The notes under the pieces were generated by a model. The model was not told the DNA's origin, searched no databases, and worked only from the letters and a program-made list of their open reading frames with translations. From contig JANYCP010000276.1 of assembly GCA_025360265.1 (NCBI GenBank), forward strand, positions 1 through 6,797: a stretch of 6,797 nt of DNA, in the 5' to 3' direction. The first letter of the stretch is position 1; every line of letters starts with the position of its first letter. Origin of the DNA: Gemmatimonadota bacterium. Lineage in GTDB: Bacteria > Gemmatimonadota > Gemmatimonadetes > Gemmatimonadales > GWC2-71-9. Below are positions 1-5,798 of the stretch, in pieces. A program made the translations under genes and the position numbers.

Positions 1-2361
1 CGTCTCGGCGAATGTCGCGATATTTGGCGTCTCAGCCGAGTTCTTCCACGGCTCCGCGTTGCGATACATCGCGATGCCATCAACAGCACCCTGGTTGATG
101 CCGGGGCCCGCGATGATCACGTCATACTTGGCGCGCAGGTCTGTTGTCTTGCCCACGAACGCCGGATCGATGTAGTCGAACGGGATGTTGTAGACGTCAA
201 ATGCCTGACGCCACCACCCTTCGGTCTGGGTGCTGGTCCAGGTGTGAAGGATCGCCACGCGTGCCGCGCGAGCTGGATGCATCTTGACGCTCGGTGCTGC
301 TGAAATCGCGTACGCCTTCAGGCCAAGATCGGTCGTAGCCTTGTCGAGATCTGCCTGCGAGACCCCACTGATGACAAATGAACCGCGGCCAAACTTTTGT
401 CCCGCCGACTCGAACGCTTCTTCGGCCAGTTGCATGTCAGCATTCTTGAGCCGGTAGCGGAGCGTGATCAGCGAGTTGTCGGCATTGTGATTGATGGCGA
501 ACACCGTACCGGTGCCGCTCACGCCGCTGACCGCCTTCACGTCGCCGACAATCTTCGTCATTGGCGTTTCGAGAATCTTTGGATCAGTGATACGAGTCAC
601 CTGCACGCCAAACGATTCCGGGAAGGTCCAGCCGGTGTCGTCGTATGGATTCTTCTGCGGATCGTTCGGCGCCCAGTACTGATAGTCGAGCAGGGCATCG
701 GCGATGCGCGAGTACGGCTGATCCATCCGCACTACGAATGAGCCAGCGGGGAACTCCTTGGTGGGGGCCGGAGCTACCGCTGGTGCCGCGGAGTCTGCCG
801 CACCGCGACGGCCACCCCGACCGCCGGCACCACGGCCACCAGCCGCACCACCGCCCGCCGCGCCGCCTGCTGCGGCACGAACCGGGAGATTCGCCGTGAA
901 GGCTGAGGTCGCGCGTGAAATCTCGACATGCTGTTTCTGAAGCACCCGTAGCAGCTCTGCCTGCGAACCGAGGCGCGGATCGGCGGCGCTGAAGACGTAC
1001 GCCGCGGGACCTTCCGTCTTGGCCTTCAGGATCGAGCGCTTGCTCTTCTCATAGAAATTGCGCAGGAAGTAGACGCGATTCGTCGCGAAATAATTCTCCG
1101 AGAGAAGAATGCCGGTCATTTCGTAGTTGTTGTTATTGCGCAGCGACCAGCGTACCCGCGAGGTCGGCGGATTCTGCTTGTACCAGGTGCGCGCCGTTTC
1201 GTTGGCGCTCAGCGTGCGATCCTGCGTCTCGGCGGTGCCGCCGTTGCCGTACGTCTCGTACAGACGAGATATGCCGTTGTGCGTGGCCGCCATGAACATG
1301 AGGTATCCGGGCGACCAGGTGTCGAAGGTGCCGAACGCAAAGACGCCGGGCATACCCCAGCGGGTCATCTCGTTGACGTTGTTCCAGCCGAGCATCTGCC
1401 ATTCGTTGGTCAGGATCGGGTCGAGCCAGGCATTGTATGGCCCGTCGCCAATGGTGTTGTCGTACATGAAGGCGACAGACTCGTGCAGGTCATGGAGTAC
1501 CTGCGCATTCCAGCCGAGGTAGGCGTCGAGCACGTTGGTGGAAAGCTTGAGCGTGAGCGCCATTGCGTCACGATTGTTGTCGTGCTGAACGTACTTGCCC
1601 CAGTAGATCGCGCCGGGGACGACGTCATTCGGATGCTTCTTCTTGTATTCGTAAAGGTCCACGATCCGGTCGCGGCCGTCCACTTCGACGATCGGCGTGA
1701 TCAGCGTGATCACGTGTTCGCGGATGTTGCGGATATACGGAGACTCGTCCACAGCGAGGCGATAGGCCATCTCCATCATCGCCGTCGGTGCGCCGGCTTC
1801 CGTGGAGTGAATCGTGCCGGTGACGTAATAGACTGGTGCGGCGCGCTTGGCGATCACGTCGGCCAGCGAATCGTTCATGTTGATGGTTCGCGGATCGGCG
1901 AGCTTGCCCAGGTCGGCCTTGTTGGCGTCGAGCTTGGCCATGAGCGCTTCGGAAGCGATCGCCACGGCGATCATTTCGCGCCCCTCCTCCGTCGTGCCAA
2001 TCGAGAAGACCTTTACGCGCGGCGTCGACTTCGCCAGCAGCCGCATGTAGTCGTACACCTCTTTCGAGTACGGCAACTTGCCTGGCGCACCGGCAATATT
2101 GCCGAGCGTCACTGCCGGCGTCGGCACCGTCTTCGATGCCGGCATGTAATCGACGATCGGCGAGAGGAAGTACGGCTGGGTCGTGTACTCCTTGATCTTC
2201 CGCGTGTACTGGGTGTCGATCGCCTGGTGCGGATCGCGCCCGGGCTTGGCGTTGGCCAGCTCGGCGTCGGTCATCTTGCCGGATTGGGCCTCCAGCAGGG
2301 ACGGAGTCGCAAGGAGGAACGCGGCGAAGAGCAGGCGTGTCGGGCCGAAGGCACGTAGCAT
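1..2361 (-). CDS. Secreted M14-family zinc metallopeptidase, 3' end outside window
   Basis: An open frame of 787 codons runs without a stop to the window edge, so the C-terminus is missing. Residues 1-26 form a signal peptide: basic start, hydrophobic LLFAAFLLA, and a probable cut after LLEA or LLEAQ. The protein is therefore exported. The M14 (carboxypeptidase A-like) zinc site is visible: H185-S-T-E188 (HxxE), N263-R264 as the substrate-carboxylate pair, H293 in DLHES as third zinc ligand, and E369 in LYETYG as probable catalytic glutamate. Residues about 496-533 are a Gly/Ala/Arg/Pro-rich low-complexity linker. From about residue 698 (RVAILHTW, then DVIIAGPG) the sequence resembles the class I glutamine-amidotransferase-like domain found at the end of large bacterial M14 proteins. 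The start at 2361 is chosen because it gives a complete signal peptide; AGGAA lies 11 nt upstream. The exact substrate is unknown. The family assignment is firm; exo- versus endopeptidase activity cannot be told. Confidence 0.9.
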   Translation of the reverse strand, partial: MLRAFGPTRLLFAAFLLATPSLLEAQSGKMTDAELANAKPGRDPHQAIDTQYTRKIKEYTTQPYFLSPIVDYMPASKTVPTPAVTLGNIAGAPGKLPYSKEVYDYMRLLAKSTPRVKVFSIGTTEEGREMIAVAIASEALMAKLDANKADLGKLADPRTINMNDSLADVIAKRAAPVYYVTGTIHSTEAGAPTAMMEMAYRLAVDESPYIRNIREHVITLITPIVEVDGRDRIVDLYEYKKKHPNDVVPGAIYWGKYVQHDNNRDAMALTLKLSTNVLDAYLGWNAQVLHDLHESVAFMYDNTIGDGPYNAWLDPILTNEWQMLGWNNVNEMTRWGMPGVFAFGTFDTWSPGYLMFMAATHNGISRLYETYGNGGTAETQDRTLSANETARTWYKQNPPTSRVRWSLRNNNNYEMTGILLSENYFATNRVYFLRNFYEKSKRSILKAKTEGPAAYVFSAADPRLGSQAELLRVLQKQHVEISRATSAFTANLPVRAAAGGAAGGGAAGGRGAGGRGGRRGAADSAAPAVAPAPTKEFPAGSFVVRMDQPYSRIADALLDYQYWAPNDPQKNPYDDTGWTFPESFGVQVTRITDPKILETPMTKIVGDVKAVSGVSGTGTVFAINHNADNSLITLRYRLKNADMQLAEEAFESAGQKFGRGSFVISGVSQADLDKATTDLGLKAYAISAAPSVKMHPARAARVAILHTWTSTQTEGWWRQAFDVYNIPFDYIDPAFVGKTTDLRAKYDVIIAGPGINQGAVDGIAMYRNAEPWKNSAETPNIATFAET
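763..876 (-). other. Gly/Ala/Arg/Pro-rich linker within the M14 peptidase
   Basis: Residues about 496-533 of the peptidase are almost entirely Gly, Ala, Arg and Pro, with GG and GR runs followed by an Ala-Pro tail. It separates the M14 catalytic domain plus its following segment from the C-terminal half, which resumes at FPAGSFVVRMDQPY. It is in frame and encoded by repetitive GGC/GCC/CGT codons, so it is probably a flexible interdomain linker prone to length change by replication slippage. Confidence 0.8.
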
Positions 2362-2378
2362 CAGGAGCTCAGTTCCTG
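2362..2378 (-). promoter_or_regulatory. Weak ribosome binding site of the M14 gene, possibly in a small hairpin
   Basis: Read on the minus strand, the 17 nt before the ATG are CAGGAACTGAGCTCCTG. AGGAA is the only Shine-Dalgarno-like element and sits 11 nt from the start, which is long. The flanking CAGGA and TCCTG can pair (5-bp stem, 7-nt loop) and would bury the AGGA. Whether the hairpin forms in the cell is inference. Confidence 0.35.
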
Positions 2379-2404
2379 TGGGGTGGGTTGGGCAGCTTTG
2401 GAGC

Positions 2405-2427
2405 GTCCTAATATATAGGTGTAGGAC
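2405..2427 (-). promoter_or_regulatory. Candidate promoter and operator for the M14 peptidase gene
   Basis: This is an AT-rich island in a GC-rich window. On the minus strand it reads GTCCTA-CACCTATATAT-TAGGAC, a 6-bp inverted repeat with an 11-nt spacer. TATATT at 2415-2410 is a good -10 box and would put the transcript start near 2403, giving a leader of about 40 nt before the ATG at 2361. No convincing -35 box is seen at the usual distance (CCAATT or CCCCAA only). The inverted repeat straddling the -10 could bind a regulator, or could simply reflect the promoter. Confidence 0.45.
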
Positions 2428-2449
2428 GGAAGAATTGGGGAGTGAGCTC

Positions 2450-2608
2450 GTCGCTAAAGCGACGGCTCGGCCGGGATCGCTGAAGGGACCTTGATCTCGA
2501 CGTCACAGCATCAACGCGTCGCAGCGGCGTCGGCGTGCCTCACTGATGCCGGTTCGGTTGCGATCAAGGTCGCTTTAGCGACCCCAGCCGAGCAGCGACT
2601 TTAGTCGC
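2450..2608. repeat. Imperfect 47-nt inverted repeat, arms 2450-2496 and 2562-2608
   Basis: The reverse complement of 2450-2496 aligns without gaps to 2562-2608, with 36 of 47 positions identical by eye and 28 of the first 32 identical. The inner ends GACCTTGATC (2487-2496) and GATCAAGGTC (2562-2571) match perfectly. The arms are separated by 65 nt. Each arm contains its own small palindrome: GTCGCTAAAGCGAC at 2450-2463 and GTCGCTTTAGCGAC at 2569-2582. This nested design recalls REP/BIME-like elements or a small MITE. No transposase is nearby and no target-site duplication was identified. Confidence 0.75.
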
Positions 2609-2610
2609 TG
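2593..2610 (-). terminator. Perfect palindrome, possible transcript-end hairpin
   Basis: On the minus strand CAGCGACTAAAGTCGCTG can fold into a 7-bp GC-rich stem with a TAAA loop, about 56 nt after the stop codon of the exported-protein gene. A second smaller hairpin with the same TAAA loop (2569-2582) follows at once. Position suits a terminator or 3'-end stabiliser, but there is no run of U after either stem, so it is not a canonical intrinsic terminator. Confidence 0.4.
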
Positions 2611-2658
2611 ACGGAATCAGTCGCTGACGGAATCAGTCGCTGTCAGAATCAGTCACTG
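2603..2658 (-). repeat. 16-nt tandem repeat, three full copies plus a half copy
   Basis: Read on the minus strand, 2642-2627 and 2626-2611 are identical copies of CAGCGACTGATTCCGT. The preceding unit 2658-2643 matches at 13 of 16 positions. The array ends at 2610-2603 with CAGCGACT, which is also the left half of the perfect palindrome. The shared CAGCGACT core suggests that the array grew by duplication from one arm of the palindrome. The unit is too short, and lacks spacers, for a CRISPR array. Confidence 0.85.
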
Positions 2659-2665
2659 GCCGACA

Positions 2666-3370
2666 TTATTGCGCCGTGACGTCGATCCCGGTGGACGCGA
2701 TCCTCGACTGGCCGCCGGCACTCACCCGTGTCCAGATGACGTAGTGGCCGGGAGCGACGGACGTACCAATCGTCAACGTCACGGTCGCAGACGTTCCCAT
2801 TGCGGCCGGCGGATCGATGGACGAAATGATTCCGGGCGGCAGGCTGTCGGAGTAGATGAATACCGAATCAGGAAAATTGACCCGCTGCATCGAGACCTGC
2901 ACCGTGGCGATGCCGCCCCTCGCAACAGCGAGATTGGTCGGAGTGATAAATACCTGAAGCGATGGCGCGTGCGCGATCGGCAATGTGATCGCGGTTTGCG
3001 CATCCGGTGCGCTGCTACCGCTCGCCCTTACGAGGATGGTGTAGGTGCCGGGCGCAACATACCAGGCGGTCCGGATTACGACCTTGGCCGTCATCGTGTT
3101 GCCGACGGGCGTGCCCTGCGAAACTGTCGCCGTGATGCCTGCCGGCGCACCCTCGATCGAAAGCGTCACGGTACCGGTAACGTCGGAAGTTCGGTCAATC
3201 GTGACGATCATCGAATCCTGCCCTCCCTGCGCCATCGGCAGGGAGGCATGGTCGGTGGTCATCGTGATTGTTCCGATTGGCTGCGGTCTGGTTGCGGCTC
3301 CAGGTTCGCAGGCTGCGAAACTCGCGATCAGTGCGAAGGCCATCATTTGGTGTCTGGACCGACGTCCCAT
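2666..3370 (-). CDS. Exported Ig-like two-repeat protein, probable lipoprotein, function unknown
   Basis: The product is 234 aa. The start at 3370 is chosen over a longer upstream reading because GGAGGG lies 4 nt before this ATG, the signal sequence begins here, and a longer start would overlap the preceding gene. The N-terminus has a basic stretch (MGRRSRHQ), a hydrophobic core, then SFAAC-EPG with Cys21, which resembles a lipobox although Phe at -3 is unusual. The mature part is rich in Thr, Val, Ser and Gly and consists of two similar beta-rich segments, about residues 33-133 and 138-233. Each has a 'PAGI/PPGI' turn followed by 'VAPGTY' or 'VAPGHY' and a strand such as TILVRASG or VIWTRVSAG. 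This looks like tandem Ig/fibronectin-like domains of cell-surface proteins. No catalytic motif is seen. It lies 35 nt downstream of the PLP-enzyme gene and may be read through from that operon. Confidence 0.8.
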   Translation of the reverse strand: MGRRSRHQMMAFALIASFAACEPGAATRPQPIGTITMTTDHASLPMAQGGQDSMIVTIDRTSDVTGTVTLSIEGAPAGITATVSQGTPVGNTMTAKVVIRTAWYVAPGTYTILVRASGSSAPDAQTAITLPIAHAPSLQVFITPTNLAVARGGIATVQVSMQRVNFPDSVFIYSDSLPPGIISSIDPPAAMGTSATVTLTIGTSVAPGHYVIWTRVSAGGQSRIASTGIDVTAQ

Positions 3371-3382
3371 AGGGCCCTCCGT
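3371..3382 (-). promoter_or_regulatory. Strong ribosome binding site fixing the exported-protein start
   Basis: On the minus strand the sequence before the ATG is ACGGAGGGCCCT, with GGAGGG 4 nt from the start codon. It decides for the start at 3370 over an upstream in-frame ATG at 3523 that lies inside the preceding gene. Confidence 0.7.
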
Positions 3383-3405
3383 TTCACCAGCGGGGTGCAA
3401 CTCCA

Positions 3406-4650
3406 CTAATGTACCGCTTCTACCAGCGCCACCACCTCCCGCACCTTGGCGTTGACGATCGGTGAGGCCGGTAAGGCGTTGCGAATTGCGTCGGTCGTCT
3501 TGAGCCCGTTGCCCGTGATACAAAGGACAACCTCGTCATCGGCCTTGAACGCGCCTGCCCACGCCAGCGCCAGTGCCGCGGCGACGGTGACCCCACCCGC
3601 CGTTTCGGTGAAGATCCCGGTCGACTCCGCCAGCAACCGAATGCCATCGACCAGTGCTTCGTCACTCACCGACGCTGCCCAGCCTCCAGTCGATCGAATC
3701 ACCTTCGACGCAAACGGACCATCGGCAGGATTTCCGATCGCGATCGATCTCGCAATGGTGTTCGGTATTTCTGGAACGAGCGGCCCTTCACCTCGTTCCA
3801 CCAATCGCACAATCGGTGCGCACCCCGAAGCCTGCGCGCCATAGATCCGCGGTGCTGTTCCACTGACGAGTCCCTCACGAATGAATTCGCCAAACCCTTT
3901 GTGCAACTTGGTGACCAGCGATCCGCCGGCCATTGGTGCCACGACCGCGGTTGGGAGCCGCCATCCCAACTGCTCAGCGATTTCGAATGCCATCGTCTTC
4001 GATCCCTCGCCGTAGTAGCCACGCAGGTTGACGTTGACAATTCCCCAGCCGAATCGATCGGCGAGCTGCGCGCAAAGTCGGTTCACGTCGTCGTAGTGGC
4101 CACGCACCCGCACGAGATTGGGTCCGTAGATGGCGGTGCCGAGAATCTTTCCTTCTTCCAGGTCCTCCGGAATAAAGATCCACGACTTCATCCCGGCGCG
4201 TGCTGCTTGCGCAGCCACCGCGTTGGCGAGGTTGCCGGTTGATGCGCAGCCGACAGTGTCTAGCCCGAATGCGTGTGCCGCATTCAACGCGCTGGCAACA
4301 ACACGATCCTTGAATGAAAGCGTTGGGTGCGATACCGCATCGTTCTTGATCCAAGCGCGGGCGACACCAAGTTTTTCAGCCAATCGAGGTGCCTCGACCA
4401 GTGGCGTAAAGCCGGTGTCGAGCGATAGAACCGGCTCGCCCTCGAATGGCAGCCATTCGCGGTAGCGCCAGATCGTTTGCTGCCGGCTCGCGATCTCGTC
4501 GCGGCCTGGGTACCTGCGATCCGCGGGATAGGTCGGCTCAAGCGGACCCAGACACCGCTCGCAGATGGCAATTGGCTCGGCGGCAGCTTCGCAATCGCAA
4601 AGCTTGCAGTGTTGGGGCAGTGCCGACAGCACTTCAGTAGCGTGGGACAT
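3406..4650 (-). CDS. thrC: Threonine-synthase-family PLP enzyme, possible thiocarboxylate-dependent sulfhydrylase
   Basis: The product is 414 aa, a fold type II PLP enzyme of the threonine synthase family, which converts O-phosphohomoserine to threonine. An N-terminal Zn-ribbon has C15-x2-C18 and C30-x2-C33. TGFTPL follows at 79-84, then HPTLSFKDR with the PLP lysine K114, STGNLANA at 137-144, PMAGGSL at 239-245 as probable PLP-phosphate loop, and TGNGLKTTD near 379. The start at 4650 has AGGTGG 6 nt upstream and overlaps the previous gene by 17 nt, so translation is probably coupled. An in-frame ATG at 4716 is possible but overlaps far more and lacks support. Because the gene is joined to a CysO-like carrier and a MoeZ-like activator, it may instead catalyse sulfur transfer onto a phosphorylated amino acid, as M. 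tuberculosis CysM does with O-phosphoserine. The family is secure; the substrate is not. Confidence 0.88.
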   Translation of the reverse strand: MSHATEVLSALPQHCKLCDCEAAAEPIAICERCLGPLEPTYPADRRYPGRDEIASRQQTIWRYREWLPFEGEPVLSLDTGFTPLVEAPRLAEKLGVARAWIKNDAVSHPTLSFKDRVVASALNAAHAFGLDTVGCASTGNLANAVAAQAARAGMKSWIFIPEDLEEGKILGTAIYGPNLVRVRGHYDDVNRLCAQLADRFGWGIVNVNLRGYYGEGSKTMAFEIAEQLGWRLPTAVVAPMAGGSLVTKLHKGFGEFIREGLVSGTAPRIYGAQASGCAPIVRLVERGEGPLVPEIPNTIARSIAIGNPADGPFASKVIRSTGGWAASVSDEALVDGIRLLAESTGIFTETAGGVTVAAALALAWAGAFKADDEVVLCITGNGLKTTDAIRNALPASPIVNAKVREVVALVEAVH

Positions 4651-5785
4651 TTGCGTCCACCTCTTCGCTCCAGGCGTCAATTCCGCCGCGGAGATTCCAG
4701 ACTTTGCGGTAGCCAACGGTTTGCAGGTGACTCACCGCGGCCGCACTCCGTCCGCCGCTCTTGCAGAGCAGCACCACATCTCGCGCCGTGTCGATGGTGT
4801 TGAGTGACGTCGGTACATGCTCCAGTGGGAGCAATCGCGCACCGTCGATGTGCGCGATATCCCACTCGTATTGCTCCCGCACATCGATCAGGTCGAGGTC
4901 ATCACCGCGCTTGAGGCGCTCAAACAGATCACGGGCGGTGATCTGCGGAATGGACCGGCCGTGTGGCTCGATGCTGCTGCCGCAGAACTCGTCGTAGTCG
5001 ATCAACTCACGAATCTCGCGCGTACCGCATGCCGGGCACGACGGATTCTTGCGCACCTTCACTGTGCGGAAGGTCGCACCCAGCGTATCGACCAAGAGCA
5101 GCCTGCCGATCAGCGGATTGCCGATGCCGAGAATGAGCTTGACCGCTTCAGTTGCCTGAATGGTGCCGATCAAGCCGGGGAGTACCCCGAGGACCCCGCC
5201 TTCGGCGCAGCTCGGCACCAAGCCCGGAGGTGGCGGCTCGGCGAAGAGGCAGCGATAGCATGGGCCATCGGTCGTCGCGAACACCGATGCCTGACCCTCG
5301 AATCGGAAAATCGAGCCATAGACGTTTGGTTTGCCGAGAATGACGCAGGCATCGTTGGTGAGATAGCGCGTGGCAAAGTTGTCGGTGCCATCGATCACGA
5401 TGTCGTACTCGCGCAAGATGCCGAGTGCATTGGCGGCGGTGAGCCGCGTGTCGTGAAGCTCGGTCCGAACGTGCGGATTGATGTCGGCAATGCGATCTCG
5501 CGCCGACGCGAGCTTGGGGCGGCCGATGTCCTTGGTGCCATGCAGGATCTGGCGCTGCAGGTTGCTCGCTTCGACGACGTCGAAGTCGACGAGTCCAAGC
5601 GTGCCGATACCAGCAGCGGCAAGATAGAGCGCCAGGGGAGAACCGAGTCCGCCAGCGCCGATGAGCAGAACGCGCGCCGCCTTGAGCTTGCGCTGTCCAC
5701 CGATGGCGACATCGGGGAGGATGAGGTGCCGGCCGTAGCGGCGCAGTTCTTCGTGCGAGAGATCGGGCAATGTTGCGTTGGTCAT
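4634..5785 (-). CDS. moeZ: MoeZ-type E1-like adenylyltransferase/sulfurtransferase with rhodanese domain
   Basis: The product is 383 aa, close to two-domain MoeZ/MoeBR proteins. Residues about 10-265 are the ThiF/MoeB domain: IGAGGLGS (42-49) for ATP, SNLQRQ (74-79, N75 and R78), K91, and the TDN motif with D135. Zinc cysteine pairs are C176-YR-C179 and C250-PA-C253, and C193 in PSCAEGG aligns with the conserved MoeB cysteine. Residues about 278-383 are a rhodanese domain with DLIDVREQYEW and active loop C341-KSGGRS. The enzyme should adenylate the C-terminal Gly-Gly of a ubiquitin-like carrier and then transfer persulfide sulfur to give a thiocarboxylate. The start at 5785 is preferred because GGAGGA lies 7 nt upstream; an ATG at 5815 would run into the carrier gene. 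The adjacent CysO-like gene is the obvious partner. moeB is the other possible name, but E. coli MoeB lacks the rhodanese domain. Confidence 0.9.
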   Translation of the reverse strand: MTNATLPDLSHEELRRYGRHLILPDVAIGGQRKLKAARVLLIGAGGLGSPLALYLAAAGIGTLGLVDFDVVEASNLQRQILHGTKDIGRPKLASARDRIADINPHVRTELHDTRLTAANALGILREYDIVIDGTDNFATRYLTNDACVILGKPNVYGSIFRFEGQASVFATTDGPCYRCLFAEPPPPGLVPSCAEGGVLGVLPGLIGTIQATEAVKLILGIGNPLIGRLLLVDTLGATFRTVKVRKNPSCPACGTREIRELIDYDEFCGSSIEPHGRSIPQITARDLFERLKRGDDLDLIDVREQYEWDIAHIDGARLLPLEHVPTSLNTIDTARDVVLLCKSGGRSAAAVSHLQTVGYRKVWNLRGGIDAWSEEVDANVPRY

Positions 5786-5798
5786 GGCGTCATCCTCC
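5786..5798 (-). promoter_or_regulatory. Shine-Dalgarno made from the carrier's C-terminal Gly-Gly codons
   Basis: The last codons of the carrier gene are GCG GGA GGA TGA, then CGCC and the ATG of the next gene. GGAGGA is a near-perfect anti-16S match, 7 nt from that ATG. The same six bases thus encode the essential Gly-Gly tail and serve as the ribosome site of the activating enzyme, which favours coupled translation. Confidence 0.75.

Larger units (their letters stand above)
2362..2665. other. Intergenic region between the exported-protein and M14 genes
   Basis: These 304 nt contain no credible gene on either strand. From the peptidase side they hold its ribosome binding site, an AT-rich promoter candidate, a 47-nt imperfect inverted repeat, a perfect 18-nt palindrome and a short 16-nt tandem array ending eight bases from the stop codon of the exported-protein gene. 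The region therefore probably ends the upstream operon and starts a separate peptidase transcript. Confidence 0.7.

Noticed and set aside
1279..2358. 359-aa open frame on the plus strand
   Set aside because: It lies wholly antisense to the M14 gene, is rich in Arg, His, Val and Gly as expected of a shadow frame in GC-rich DNA, and has no recognisable domain.
2603..2658. Tandem repeats as a CRISPR array
   Set aside because: Units are 16 nt and directly abutting with no unique spacers, and no cas gene is near.
2666..3523. Longer form of the exported protein starting at 3523
   Set aside because: The extra 51 residues overlap the PLP-enzyme gene, are low-complexity, and would bury the signal sequence; the start at 3370 has a strong GGAGGG site.
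3406..4716. Longer form of the PLP enzyme starting at 4716
   Set aside because: It adds 22 residues inside the rhodanese-encoding frame without a clear ribosome site; the ATG at 4650 has AGGTGG at a proper distance and leads directly into the Zn-ribbon.
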